Origin: Acidobacteriota bacterium
GTDB taxonomy: Bacteria > Acidobacteriota > Terriglobia > Acidiferrales > UBA7541
DNA: 64,000 nucleotides
Assembly (NCBI GenBank): GCA_003225295.1
Contig: QHYZ01000047.1
Location: forward strand, 62,001 to 126,000
Reading direction: 5' to 3'
Part shown: positions 8,984 to 18,145 of the stretch, piece by piece
Layout of the letters: each line of letters begins with the position of its first letter
How positions within the stretch are numbered: the first letter of the stretch is position 1
Program-made: the position numbers and the translations under genes
Notes under the pieces: generated by a model
Told to the model about the DNA's origin: nothing
Database searches by the model: none
Seen by the model: only the letters and a program-made list of their open reading frames with translations

Positions 8984-9982
8984 ATGGGCCACACAATGAG
9001 GGAAGTGGCCAAACGCGCCGGAGTCTCGCCCGCTACGGTCTCCCGCGTCCTCAACAAGACCCACTACATTTCTGTGGAGACCGAGAGGCGCGTTTTAGAA
9101 GTCGTCGGGCAAATGAAATACTTCAAGAATGTCCACGCCCGGCGGCTGGCCACGGGTCGCAGCGATTTGTTCGGGCTGGTGATTTCGGAGATTGCCAACC
9201 CGTATTTCCCCGAAATGATTCACGGATTCCAGGCCGCCGCTTGGGATCGCGGGTTCGACGTCCTTCTTTGCAACACCCAATACGACCAAGCCCGAACTAA
9301 ATCCATCCTGCGGAAGCTGATCGAAAGTGACGTCCGCGGAGTCGCGGTGATGACCTCTTCGATCGACAGGAGCATGGCTTCGGAACTCATCGAAGCGGGA
9401 ATTGGCGTGGTGTTCTGCAACGTGAGCCCGGCCGAGAAGCTGCTGAGCACCATTTCGATAGACTATCAGCGGGGTATCGAGCAGGCCATCGAGCATATCG
9501 TAGGACTCGGTCACCGCTGCGCCGCGGTCATTGCTGGACCGGACGACAACCGGACGGCCATTACCATCAAGGACGCGCTGGTTGCCGGATTGAAAAAGAG
9601 AGACCTCCACCCATTACCAGTGATCAGCAGTAACTACCGCATCGATGCTGGAGCCTCAGCGGTACGTGCCATTCTTTCAACGCCGGACAAGCCCACGGCG
9701 ATCTTCTGCGGCAGCGACCTTATCGCCTTGGGCGCCATGAGCGCTCTCGAAGAGGCGGGTGCGGGGATTCCGGAAGACATCTCCGTTATCGGCATCGACG
9801 ACATCTCCTTTGCTTTCCTGGCACGCCCGCCGCTGACCACCATCCGTGTTCCCCGCGAGCGGGTGGGGGCGACCGCCTTCGAGGCATTGGATAGGATGTT
9901 GAAGCTGAAGCGGCGAAAGGGTGCGGACTACTATTTGGAAACAGAACTCGTCATTCGCAGGTCGACCACGACTGCTCGGTAG
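8984..9982 (+). CDS. LacI-family transcriptional regulator
   Basis: A 332-residue LacI/GalR repressor. The helix-turn-helix is intact at the extreme N-terminus (TMREVAKRAGVSPATVSRVLN, then the hinge region), followed by a periplasmic-binding-protein-like effector domain (LFGLVISEIANPYFPEM, VAVMTSS, VIGIDDISFAFLARPPLTTIRVP). The frame is open for 102 codons upstream, but the ATG at 8984 is chosen because it puts the HTH at residue 5 as in the family and has GGAGG 7 nt upstream. It lies between the divergent receptor gene and the oxidoreductase operon, and the two 21-bp palindromes flank it, so it is the obvious candidate to bind them. The inducer is probably a sugar or sugar phosphate from the pathway. 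Confidence 0.93.
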   Translation: MGHTMREVAKRAGVSPATVSRVLNKTHYISVETERRVLEVVGQMKYFKNVHARRLATGRSDLFGLVISEIANPYFPEMIHGFQAAAWDRGFDVLLCNTQYDQARTKSILRKLIESDVRGVAVMTSSIDRSMASELIEAGIGVVFCNVSPAEKLLSTISIDYQRGIEQAIEHIVGLGHRCAAVIAGPDDNRTAITIKDALVAGLKKRDLHPLPVISSNYRIDAGASAVRAILSTPDKPTAIFCGSDLIALGAMSALEEAGAGIPEDISVIGIDDISFAFLARPPLTTIRVPRERVGATAFEALDRMLKLKRRKGADYYLETELVIRRSTTTAR

Positions 9983-10146
9983 AGCCGTGTTAAACGGTAT
10001 ACCAGAGGGTGGAGAGCCGGGCCCAACCACATCCGGCGCAAGATCGGTCCACAAATTAATCTGCCACAAAAGGAAAAATGCCGAATACTAGTCCAGCCGC
10101 TTGCCTTCTTTGGAGTTAAGGAAGCGTTGTGCAGAAGAATGGAGCC

Positions 10147-10175
10147 TTGACAAGCCATGTGAGGCTGCGTAAAAG
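10147..10175 (+). promoter_or_regulatory. Sigma70-type promoter of the oxidoreductase operon
   Basis: Consensus TTGACA at 10147-10152, a 17-nt spacer and TAAAAG at 10170-10175. The -10 box is followed after exactly 12 nt by the operator, the same geometry as the receptor promoter. It lies in the 311-bp gap (9983-10293) after lacI; apart from this promoter and its operator I see nothing else in that gap. Confidence 0.6.
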
Positions 10176-10187
10176 AGGAGCGAAAGC

Positions 10188-10208
10188 AACCGGTTTCCGA
10201 AACCGATT
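10188..10208 (+). promoter_or_regulatory. LacI-type palindromic operator upstream of the oxidoreductase
   Basis: A 21-bp palindrome with half-sites AACCGGTTTC and GAAACCGATT around a central C. It differs from the receptor operator only at the central base within the 21 bp, and both are preceded or followed by GC dinucleotides. It starts 12 nt downstream of the -10 box, so bound repressor would block transcription of the operon from 10294 onward. Confidence 0.75.
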
Positions 10209-10293
10209 GCACATTTTCGATGCATGGACTGGGATGATCGCGACGGAGCGTGAATACGCGGAAGCTATAAGTAGCGCCAAAGGAGATTGCCAT

Positions 10294-11646
10294 ATGAGCA
10301 AGGCGGATTACTCGCGCCGTGAGTTTTTGCAGAGAAGTGCAGGAATAGCGGGTGCTTCCCTTATCGGCGGCCCCATTCTACTTGAGCCCGAACCTCTGGT
10401 CGCTTTGCCGCGATTGCATGCCCCCAGTGACAAGGTTCGCTTTGGAATTGTGGGGGTCGGCATGGAGGGAACGGGACTGCTGACCACTGCCGTTCAGCTC
10501 CCCGGAGTGGAGTGCGCGGCCGCCTGCGATCTTTACGATGGGCGTCACGAGCTGGCACGGGAAATTGTCGGAAAACCGATGCGCACTACGCGACGATACA
10601 AAGAGTTGCTCGACGACAAAGAGATAGACGCCATCATCATTGCAGTTCCCGACCACTGGCATAAACAGGTCGTTGTGGACGCCGTGAGCGCAGGTAAGGA
10701 TGTGTACTGCGAGAAGCCCATGTCGCACAGCCCGGCCGACGGCGTGGCGATGGTCGCAGCCGCCAAGAAGACGGATCGCATCGTCCAGATCGGCGCACAG
10801 CGCACCAGTTCCGTCTTGTGTGCCAAAGCGAAGGAGCTTTACGCCAGCGGAGCCATCGGTGAACTAAGCCTTGTCGAAGGGAGCCTGGGCCGCAACGATC
10901 CCACCGGAGCCTGGGAATATCCGCCCCCGGCGGACTTGTCTCCCGAGAATCTGGATTGGGATACCTGGCTCGGCACCGCGCCCAAGAAACCTTTTGACCC
11001 CTATCTATTCGCGCGCTGGCGTTGCTGGAAGGAATATGGCACCGGTGTAGCGGGCGACTTGCTTGTTCACTTGATCAGCGGCATGCAATTTGTTCTCGGA
11101 ATCAATGAAGCTCCCAAACGAGCATCGGCTTTTGGCGGCATTTACCGCTGGAAAGATGGGCGCAACACGCCCGACGTGCATCCGGTTCTCTTTGAGTACG
11201 CAAATGTCCCGGTGTACATGCGCTTGACGCTGGGCACGGAAACGTCCGAAGTCACCCGCTTTATGGGCTCCAAGGGCATCATCGAGCTTACGGAGTTTGG
11301 TCTGAGCTACACCCCCCAGGCCGGGATTGATTTGGCCCCTAGCTATTATTGCTACGGCCTTCCGAGTCGTCTGAAAAATGCCTACTTCAAGCAGTGGCAC
11401 GACGAGCATGATCCCAAACCGGGAGATGAACCCGCTCCGCAGAGCGTAAGCTATCGGGGAAACGACTATGACGATCTGCGGCCGCATCTTTGGAATTTCT
11501 TCCAGTCCGTCAGGTCGCGGAAGCCGGTCGTGCAGGACGTTGTGTTCGGTCACAACGCAGCGCTCGGCTGTCACATGGCAAACGAGTCTTACTACCGGAA
11601 GAGCCCGGTGTATTGGGATGCGGTTTCGCAGACCATAAAGTCCTAA
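10294..11646 (+). CDS. Tat-exported Gfo/Idh/MocA-family oxidoreductase
   Basis: A 450-residue NAD(P)-dependent sugar oxidoreductase. It starts at the ATG preceded by AAAGGAGA, which places a twin-arginine signal (SRREFLQRS) at residue 7. The Rossmann motif is VRFGIVGVGMEGTGL and the family signature is the EKPMSH segment after IDAIIIAVPDHWH. Members oxidise or reduce sugar hydroxyls, often at C3, usually with tightly bound NAD(P). Export by Tat fits delivery of a folded, cofactor-bound enzyme to the periplasm. It is first in an operon with a DUF1080 protein, and that pair is known from 3-keto-glycoside pathways in Bacteroides and Agrobacterium, so oxidation of a glycoside at C3 is the likely reaction (inference). 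Confidence 0.9.
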   Translation: MSKADYSRREFLQRSAGIAGASLIGGPILLEPEPLVALPRLHAPSDKVRFGIVGVGMEGTGLLTTAVQLPGVECAAACDLYDGRHELAREIVGKPMRTTRRYKELLDDKEIDAIIIAVPDHWHKQVVVDAVSAGKDVYCEKPMSHSPADGVAMVAAAKKTDRIVQIGAQRTSSVLCAKAKELYASGAIGELSLVEGSLGRNDPTGAWEYPPPADLSPENLDWDTWLGTAPKKPFDPYLFARWRCWKEYGTGVAGDLLVHLISGMQFVLGINEAPKRASAFGGIYRWKDGRNTPDVHPVLFEYANVPVYMRLTLGTETSEVTRFMGSKGIIELTEFGLSYTPQAGIDLAPSYYCYGLPSRLKNAYFKQWHDEHDPKPGDEPAPQSVSYRGNDYDDLRPHLWNFFQSVRSRKPVVQDVVFGHNAALGCHMANESYYRKSPVYWDAVSQTIKS

Positions 11647-11734
11647 CGCGGTTGATTGGCGCGGCGGAGCGAGATGGAAGCATGATGGTCCGCAAACCGC
11701 TGTTTAGCTCCGGACAGAAGGGATTCATAGTGCT

Positions 11735-12706
11735 ATGAAGCCTCAGAGGATCGCATTCGTGCTAGTGATGGGCATGTTGACGTTGTCTGCCAGGGTGTAT
11801 TCCCAAACCGAAAAATCCGCAAAAAACACCCCCGAATCCGTCAACGCTTTTCTGGGACGCTGGGATTTGACGCTAGAGGCGTCAGACCGGGAGTATCCCT
11901 CATGGTTGGAACTTCGCCAGGAGAGTGGACAGTTGAAGGCTCGGATGGTGAGCCGTTGGGGAAACGCACGGGCGCTTCCCAAAGTTGACCTCTCGAACGG
12001 CCGCCTCACTTTCGTTTCTCCCAAAGAGGAAGAAGAACGGCCCGATGATATGGTCTTTGAAGGAACGCTCATTGGGAAGAGGCTGTCGGGGACCACGACG
12101 GGACCAGACGGAACCCCCTGGCAGTGGACCGGTCAGAGAGCGCCAGCTCTGAATCGAGAACGTGCCCCGAAGTGGGGGACGCCGATTTCCTTGTTCAACG
12201 GAAAAGATCTGGCTGGTTGGAGAATGAAAGGACCGGGCACGAGGGTTTGGAAGGTTGAAAACGGAAACTTGCTAAGTCCTGGAAACGGTCCTGAACTGAT
12301 CCATGATGCCAAGTTTGAAGATTTCAAGCTGCATGTCGAATTCAATTGCGGGGCGAATTCCAATAGTGGGATCTATTTGCGCGGCCGCTACGAAGTCCAG
12401 GTAGAAACAGACTCCCTCGAGGAACCACCCAGTCATCACATGGGTGGCGTCTACGGTTTCCTAGCCGCTTCGCCGGAACTTCCCCGCAAGCCGGGAGAAT
12501 GGCAGAGCTTCGATATCACGCTGGTCGGGAGATGGATCACCGTCGTCCAAAACGGCCAGACCATCATCGATAAACAGGAGATCCCAGGCATTACGGGTGG
12601 TGCCCTGGACAGCCACGAAGAACTGCCGGGCCCCATCTATCTTCAGGGAAGTGAAAAAGGGCTCGTAGCCTATCGCAGCATCATCATCACGCCTGCGAAG
12701 CAGTAG
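11735..12706 (+). CDS. DUF1080 (3-keto-disaccharide hydrolase) protein
   Basis: A 323-residue secreted protein with signal peptide MKPQRIAFVLVMGML to ARVYSQ. Residues about 40-130 form a small beta-rich domain of unknown role. The DUF1080/PF06439 domain spans about 148-320 and starts with the diagnostic ISLFNGKDLAGW, followed by SNSGIYLRG and YEVQVETD. Characterised members are concanavalin-like enzymes that cleave or eliminate glycosidic bonds of 3-keto-glycosides made by Gfo/Idh/MocA oxidoreductases. Its position 88 nt after the oxidoreductase and the shared periplasmic location support that role. The ribosome site is weak (AGAAGGGA about 12 nt upstream). Confidence 0.88.
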   Translation: MKPQRIAFVLVMGMLTLSARVYSQTEKSAKNTPESVNAFLGRWDLTLEASDREYPSWLELRQESGQLKARMVSRWGNARALPKVDLSNGRLTFVSPKEEEERPDDMVFEGTLIGKRLSGTTTGPDGTPWQWTGQRAPALNRERAPKWGTPISLFNGKDLAGWRMKGPGTRVWKVENGNLLSPGNGPELIHDAKFEDFKLHVEFNCGANSNSGIYLRGRYEVQVETDSLEEPPSHHMGGVYGFLAASPELPRKPGEWQSFDITLVGRWITVVQNGQTIIDKQEIPGITGGALDSHEELPGPIYLQGSEKGLVAYRSIIITPAKQ

Positions 12707-12732
12707 CAAGATCAACACGCACGGGGCGACCA

Positions 12733-13809
12733 ATGACTCACTTCTTGCGCGACATTCTTCGCCAGCCGACGGAGTTGCAGCGGACCATCGATTTTCTCAT
12801 GGGCGTGGGCCGTCCCAGTTTGAATGCGGCGGCGGAGGTCATCCGTGGTGCTCGCCACGTCTACTTGACGGGAATCGGCAGTAGTTGGCACGCGGCATTG
12901 GGTGCCGCGCCACTTTTCTACCTTGGTGCTTGCCCGGTTTATGTGCAGGAAACAGCCGAGTTGCTCCAATTCGCCACTCTTCCGCCGGATTCGGTAGTTA
13001 TCGTAATTTCGCGCAGCGGCCGGAGCGTGGAAATTGTCAATTTGCTCGTCAAAGTTCGCAACGGCGGTGTGACCGTTATCGGCATCACCAATTCCGAGGA
13101 CGGGCCACTCGCAAGACAGGCGCAGATTTCCATGGTGGTGCCGATCGAGATGGATTACGCGATTTCCGTCAATACCTACTCCACTTTGGCGGCCACCGCC
13201 GGGATTCTGGCGAGTTTCGTGGTCCGCTCTTGGAGTGTCAGTCTCGCAACTTCACTATCACGCGCCCTGGAAATGACCGGGGCCGCCATTGCGGACTGGC
13301 AAGTACAGATTGCAGGCACGCCCTGGCTGGCACCCGGTGCCGTCTATTATTTCCTGGCTCGTGGTTCCGGTCTGGGGAGTTGCCAAGAGGCCAGACTCCT
13401 TTGGGAGGAAGGCGTCAAATCGCCGGCCACCGCTATGGGCACTGCCGGCTTCAGGCATGGCCCGCAGGAAATGGTTGCCAAGGGTGCGCGTTTCGGCATG
13501 TGGATTGACGGCGAGCGTATGCGTGGGCAAGATCTTGCCGTTGCTCGGGATCTGCGGCGACTAGGAGCTTCTGTCATGCTCATTGGCCGAGACCTGCCAA
13601 AGGATGCCGGGGACCTTGTTTTCCAGCTTCCGGCCGTGCCACCCGACTGGCAATTTCTGATCGACTCCATCCCGGCGCAACTCGCAGCCGAACAGTTGGC
13701 GCGTCTCTCCGGTGTCGATTGCGATTCCTTTCGTTTTTGTTCCTTCATTGTCGAAGACGAGTACGGCTTGCTAGGCGAAGAAGCTGGAGCCCCCAAAGAT
13801 CAGAAATAG
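12733..13809 (+). CDS. SIS-domain sugar isomerase or deaminase (GlmS-C/NagB-II-like)
   Basis: A 358-residue cytoplasmic protein with two SIS (sugar isomerase) domains and no glutaminase domain. The first domain has the sugar-phosphate-binding GIGSSWHAALGAAPLFY followed by ISRSGRSVEIVNLL; the second has LARGSGLGSCQEARLLWEEG and GFRHGPQEM, which parallels the GlmS isomerase half. Stand-alone proteins of this type include NagB-II glucosamine-6-phosphate deaminase and AgaS. The ROK kinase follows 20 nt later, and ROK plus NagB-II plus FHS transporter under a LacI regulator is a known amino-sugar layout in Proteobacteria. No NagA deacetylase is present in the window, so the substrate stays uncertain. 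Confidence 0.82.
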   Translation: MTHFLRDILRQPTELQRTIDFLMGVGRPSLNAAAEVIRGARHVYLTGIGSSWHAALGAAPLFYLGACPVYVQETAELLQFATLPPDSVVIVISRSGRSVEIVNLLVKVRNGGVTVIGITNSEDGPLARQAQISMVVPIEMDYAISVNTYSTLAATAGILASFVVRSWSVSLATSLSRALEMTGAAIADWQVQIAGTPWLAPGAVYYFLARGSGLGSCQEARLLWEEGVKSPATAMGTAGFRHGPQEMVAKGARFGMWIDGERMRGQDLAVARDLRRLGASVMLIGRDLPKDAGDLVFQLPAVPPDWQFLIDSIPAQLAAEQLARLSGVDCDSFRFCSFIVEDEYGLLGEEAGAPKDQK

Positions 13810-13829
13810 TGCCGGGCGCTCGGAGATTA

Positions 13830-14807
13830 GTGAACAAAGCGAAATCAGGCTCGGAAGGGAAGATCGTGATTGGCGCCATTGACATCGGTGGAACAAAGAT
13901 AGCGGTCGGCATAGTGGATGACGCCGGGAAAGTGTTGTCCAAGTTGGAGTCCGCGACGAATGCCCGCGGCGGTTACGCAAACGGACTCCAGCGAATTATC
14001 GGCATGCTGCGAGAAACGGCACGTGAAGCCGGCGTCGAAATCGGCGGCATCGGCATTGGATCCACCGGTATCGTGTACCCATTTAGCGGCGCCTTTGGCG
14101 ACGTTGACTTTCTCCCCGACTGGCAAGGGAACAACCCCGTGGAAGATCTGGCGCGGGAGTTCAGCGTGACCACGGCCCTGGAAAACGACGCGGATGCCTC
14201 CGCCCTCGGGGAGGCCGGTTGGGGCGCTGGTAAAGGTAAGTCGCGAATTGTCTATGTGACGGTGGGCACAGGCATCGGGGGCGGGATCATCATAGATGGA
14301 CAGCTTTACCGCGGCGCAGACATGGCCCATCCCGAAATTGGTCACCACGTTATCGACCCATCCGGACCGCTCTGCTCCTGCGGTTTCCGGGGATGTTGGG
14401 AATCGCTGGCGACCGGTCCAGCCCTGGCTGCATGGCTCAAAATGAATGCAGCTGCGGACCACCGCTATCCCGAGGATCTCACGGCCAAACAAATCTGCAT
14501 GCTTGCGCAACAGGGGGATGAGCTGGCTTGCCGGGCGGTTGAGCGCCAAGCCTACTACTTGGGTCTCGGTCTGGCCAATCTGGTCAATCTTTTTGTGCCG
14601 GACGTGATCGTCTTAGGCGGCAGCGTGATGAAGAGTGCGGCCCTTTTCCTTGACGGCATCCGCAAAGTGATTAGCCAAGGTTGCCGATTCGTTCCGTTTG
14701 AAAAGACAGAACTGGCACTGGCGTCGCTGGGAGAGGACGCTAATCTCATAGGTGCAGCGCGGGTCTGGCACCATCGATTCAGGCAGGGAGTCGGCCGGAG
14801 TTCGTGA
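13830..14807 (+). CDS. ROK-family sugar kinase
   Basis: A 325-residue ROK protein. The phosphate-binding loop is AIDIGGTKIAVGIVD near the N-terminus. The zinc-binding ROK signature CSCGFRGCWES follows GHHVIDPSGPL, with the catalytic region ENDADASALGE and the second nucleotide motif VLGGSVM. There is no HTH, so it is an enzyme rather than a repressor. The frame is open far upstream into the SIS gene, but the GTG at 13830 is preceded by GGAG and gives the family's normal start. ROK kinases phosphorylate glucose, N-acetylglucosamine, fructose or allose; the neighbouring SIS protein favours an amino sugar or hexose. Confidence 0.9.
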   Translation: MNKAKSGSEGKIVIGAIDIGGTKIAVGIVDDAGKVLSKLESATNARGGYANGLQRIIGMLRETAREAGVEIGGIGIGSTGIVYPFSGAFGDVDFLPDWQGNNPVEDLAREFSVTTALENDADASALGEAGWGAGKGKSRIVYVTVGTGIGGGIIIDGQLYRGADMAHPEIGHHVIDPSGPLCSCGFRGCWESLATGPALAAWLKMNAAADHRYPEDLTAKQICMLAQQGDELACRAVERQAYYLGLGLANLVNLFVPDVIVLGGSVMKSAALFLDGIRKVISQGCRFVPFEKTELALASLGEDANLIGAARVWHHRFRQGVGRSS

Positions 14808-14942
14808 CTTACGGCCGCTGCGGCCCTCTGCGAGACCTATCCAGTCAATCCCCGGCGTTGCAGGGACACGCTGCAATTAGTTGCGAGAGCGTCACGAAGG
14901 CGGAACGCACCTCCACGAAGCAGGGAGGTGAAAAGGCAGGTC

Positions 14943-16208
14943 ATGGTCAGAAGCCGCTATACGGTCAGCTTGGTCTTCCTTACTTTTTTCGTGATCTCCT
15001 TGCTAACCAATATTCTTGGTCCCATCGTTCCGGATATCATCAGCAGCTTTCAGGTGAGTTTGACTGCCGCGGGATTTCTGGCTTTTGCTTTCTTCATCGC
15101 TTACGGAGTGATGTCCATCCCCGCCGGTTTTTTGGTGGAACGATCCACCGAAAAACCCGTGATGGCGCTGGCCTTCTTGGCTGGCATGCTGGGCTCGCTG
15201 AGTTTCGCTCTATTCCCTGGATACCGCGTAGCAGTTGTTTCCTACTTCACTATCGGAGCAGGGATGGCCGTTCTGCAGGTGGCCATCAATCCCTTATTGC
15301 GTGTTGCCGGCGGGGAAGAACACTATGCGTTCAATTCGACTTTGGCCCAATTGGTGTTTGGCAGCGCATCATTTATTAGTCCGCGGATTTACTCTTATCT
15401 GGTGCTAAACCTCAAGGATCCTTCGCCCGATCAAAATATCGTTTTGCGCATGGTGCGAAGGCTGACGCCAGTAGAGTTGCCGTGGGCCTCCATCTACTGG
15501 ATTTTCGCCCTTTCCGCATTGGTGATGGTGGTGGTTTTGTTCTTTTCCAAATTCCCTAAGGTTCAGCACACCGCCGAAGAGCGTGTGGGCTCCCTGGACA
15601 TGTACCGAACCTTGGCGCGGCAACGGGTTGTGTGGCTTTACTTTGCGGCGATGTTTGCTTATGTCGGATGCGAACAAGGAACCGCCGACTGGATGTCGAG
15701 TTTTTTGCGCCAGTATCATGGTTGGGATCCCCATACGACAGGTGCGACGGCGGTTTCCTGGTTCTGGGGCTTGCTCACGGCTGGTTGCCTGGTCGGGATG
15801 CTATTGCTGAAGATATTTGACAGCCGCAAGGTGCTTATCGGTGCGTGCCTGGGGGCTCTGTTGTCACTGTCTGCAGCCTTGTTTGGACCTGCGATGGTTT
15901 CCGTCATTGCTTTTCCTGCCGTGGGTCTGTTTGCATCGGTGATGTGGCCTATCGTGGTGTCGCTTGCCCTCAACTCCGTCGCGGAATTCCACGGCTCTTT
16001 CTCGGGCATTTTAGGTACCGGAATCATAGGCGGAGCAGTGGTGCCGGTGATCATTGGGCGCATCGGAGACTACGCGGGACTGCGGAGCGGATTGGCGTTT
16101 CTCTATGTCACGTTTGGGTTTGTCCTCAGCGTTGGCTTTTGGGCACGACCGATGATCAACAATGCCACCATTCGTCGCCAGAAAGCTTCTGCTGAGCTGG
16201 TTGACTAA
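14943..16208 (+). CDS. MFS sugar transporter (FHS/fucose-permease-like)
   Basis: A 421-residue inner-membrane protein with about twelve hydrophobic helices. The first helices (LTFFVISLLTNILGPIVPDI, FLAFAFFIAYGVMSIPAGFLVERSTEKPVM) match the FHS subfamily (FucP, GluP, NagP), which moves sugars with protons. The ATG at 14943 is chosen because the GGGAGGT just upstream overlaps the alternative GTG at 14928 and cannot serve it. It is the last gene of the run starting at 10294 and lies 135 nt after the ROK kinase. It would carry the monosaccharide released in the periplasm into the cell. The stop codon runs directly into a GAGT microsatellite. Confidence 0.88.
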   Translation: MVRSRYTVSLVFLTFFVISLLTNILGPIVPDIISSFQVSLTAAGFLAFAFFIAYGVMSIPAGFLVERSTEKPVMALAFLAGMLGSLSFALFPGYRVAVVSYFTIGAGMAVLQVAINPLLRVAGGEEHYAFNSTLAQLVFGSASFISPRIYSYLVLNLKDPSPDQNIVLRMVRRLTPVELPWASIYWIFALSALVMVVVLFFSKFPKVQHTAEERVGSLDMYRTLARQRVVWLYFAAMFAYVGCEQGTADWMSSFLRQYHGWDPHTTGATAVSWFWGLLTAGCLVGMLLLKIFDSRKVLIGACLGALLSLSAALFGPAMVSVIAFPAVGLFASVMWPIVVSLALNSVAEFHGSFSGILGTGIIGGAVVPVIIGRIGDYAGLRSGLAFLYVTFGFVLSVGFWARPMINNATIRRQKASAELVD

Positions 16209-16245
16209 GTAAGTGAGTGAGTGAGTGAGTGAGTGAGTGAGTGAG
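16207..16245 (+). repeat. GAGT tetranucleotide microsatellite at the transporter stop codon
   Basis: Two AAGT units are followed by seven perfect GAGT units (16215-16242) and a partial GAG. The tract begins inside the TAA stop of the MFS gene, so changes in copy number would alter only the 3' untranslated region. Confidence 0.9.
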
Positions 16246-16349
16246 GCTGCTCGGCAGAGATGAACAGCAGACACCAACCGCCTTGATCTGACCGAGGATT
16301 CTGGGGTCTGTCCCGTCAAATAGTCCGGGCAGGAGTATCTGTTACCTCA

Positions 16350-18037
16350 TCATTCCCTGTGCGCCTCCGTCGCCAGTCGAAGCAGTTCGCGCTCGGCCTT
16401 TCGAAACTGAGCCACATTGCGTAGGTAATCCGTGAATGTAGGCATCACCGCTCGGGCTAGTGCGTCGGTACTTGCTGGCGCGTGTCGGGCGGATTCCATC
16501 AGCAGTTCGTAATCCTCAATGCCCTCTCGCATCACTTCTAGACGCATCGATACCAACACCCCGTCGTGTTCCGGGTCGGGGTATACGATGGCGTTATCAC
16601 CGGCGGGGAGAACGAAACCTCCTCCCCAATCTGGTTGAAGGTTCTCAAACGGTCGATCTGTCCAGAAATTCCCTCCCCGTGTAGGTATCCAGTAAGCCCA
16701 TACCGGTAGTTTACCCACGGCAGCAGCCGCACCTTGATCAACGGGAAGTCGATAAACCGATTGAGGTATTTGCCGCGCGGATCCAGGCAGATGTAGTACC
16801 AGCTCTGGCCCCCACGCGCCTTATGCGCTGCAATTGCAGCAAGCTGTTCATCGAATGTGCCGAGTTTAGGCACCCAGATGGTGGTCGCCTCCTGTGCGGA
16901 AATATCTTCGCGCAGGCTTATGGCGTCTAGCGTTGGCACTCCCGGCAGCTCCTCACTGACGATATGGACGAAGCGCCGGTAGATAGGCATCTCTGTTCCA
17001 TGCGGCTCATCGTGAACGTGCTGGACGTAACGGCTAAGCCAGCCTTTCTCTTTCAAGTGATCACGGAGCTGCCGCAAGAACTCCCGGAGATTGTGTTCAG
17101 CACGCGGATCGTCTGCCGCCAGATCCTTCCTCACCATCTGACCGTTTTCGACCAGGTCCGTCGGGATCACATAGGGCGAGTCATATCCACCGCCGAGCCG
17201 TCCGCTCAAGTGGCCGCCCTCGATCATGTGCGCCATACCGGCTTTGTCAAAGGTCTCAATCCAGCGGTCCACTAGGCTGAAATCGTATTGGACGGCGCCG
17301 TCCGCCAGTTGTGCTTTGGCCAGCGTGCGCACGGGAACAAACACAACATTTTGTTTATACTCGGCCATCGTCCGCCCGATGTTCTCCAACACTCTCCAAT
17401 AGCGATCCGAATCGGACTTCAATTTGGGATAGTGCTTGGCCATCAGTTCGTGCTCGAACCAGAACCAGTTGGTGACCCAGAGTTGTTGTTCCTTCGGCAC
17501 GGTTGCGGCGAAGACTTCTACTTGAAAGGACAGCCTTGACTTCTGCTTCCCTGCATCGACCTCGACCATGCCCCGGTAAGTCCCTGCCCGCGTCTCCTTC
17601 GGCGCGAATACGGAAACCCATAATGCCTCGGTGAGGGATGCTTCCAAGACAATTTCTTTCTCCAGCGGAAACAAGGGATCGGGATATGGACCTACTGCCG
17701 AACGCACCACTTCGTCCAAGGGTGTGTCAGTAGGATGCGAGTTCACCCTCACAGTTCCTACTCGGTAATTCTGGACCTTAAGTGCCGCGTTCCCCAAGCG
17801 CGGGGCAATGACGCGTACCCGTACCAGTCGGTGTGATTCGGATCGCAACGCGACCTGCAGACTACTGTGGCCATTGCGAGCGGTCACCAAAACAAGTTCG
17901 AAACTTGATGTTACTGCCGGGCTGTCAGGAAAGACCTTCACCAGCGAATCTACGAACCAGACTGAAAGGTTGTCACGTTGCGCAGCGTGCAGCGGCACAG
18001 TGAAAAAGCAGATAAACCCAACGAGAAGGCTCCGCAT
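16350..18037 (-). pseudogene. DUF4091 / GH123-like glycoside hydrolase, split by a frameshift
   Basis: Two overlapping reading frames together encode one DUF4091 protein of about 562 residues. The first (from 18037) has a signal peptide (MRSLLVGFICFFTVPLHAA), a beta-sandwich domain and a barrel region (WVTNWFWFEHEL, HVHDEP, GGQSWYYICLDPRGKYLNRFIDFP). At about 16679 the frame breaks: the normal GYLHWGGNFW would need one extra base in CAC-GGGGAGGG, and the remaining DUF4091 end (GGNFWTDRPFENLQPDWGGGF to the LRLEVMREGIEDYELL helix region) continues in the other frame down to 16350. DUF4091 proteins are related to GH123 beta-N-acetylgalactosaminidases. Either the gene is inactivated by a one-base deletion or the base is a sequencing error. 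Confidence 0.8.
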
Positions 18038-18145
18038 AATCAGCTATCTTAAGCCGCAGTGTTCCAGATGGCCACATGACCCTTTTTGCCAACTGTTTTA
18101 CAGGGGGAAGAGCATAACGGCGAGTTCTGTTAGAATCGCGGGGAA

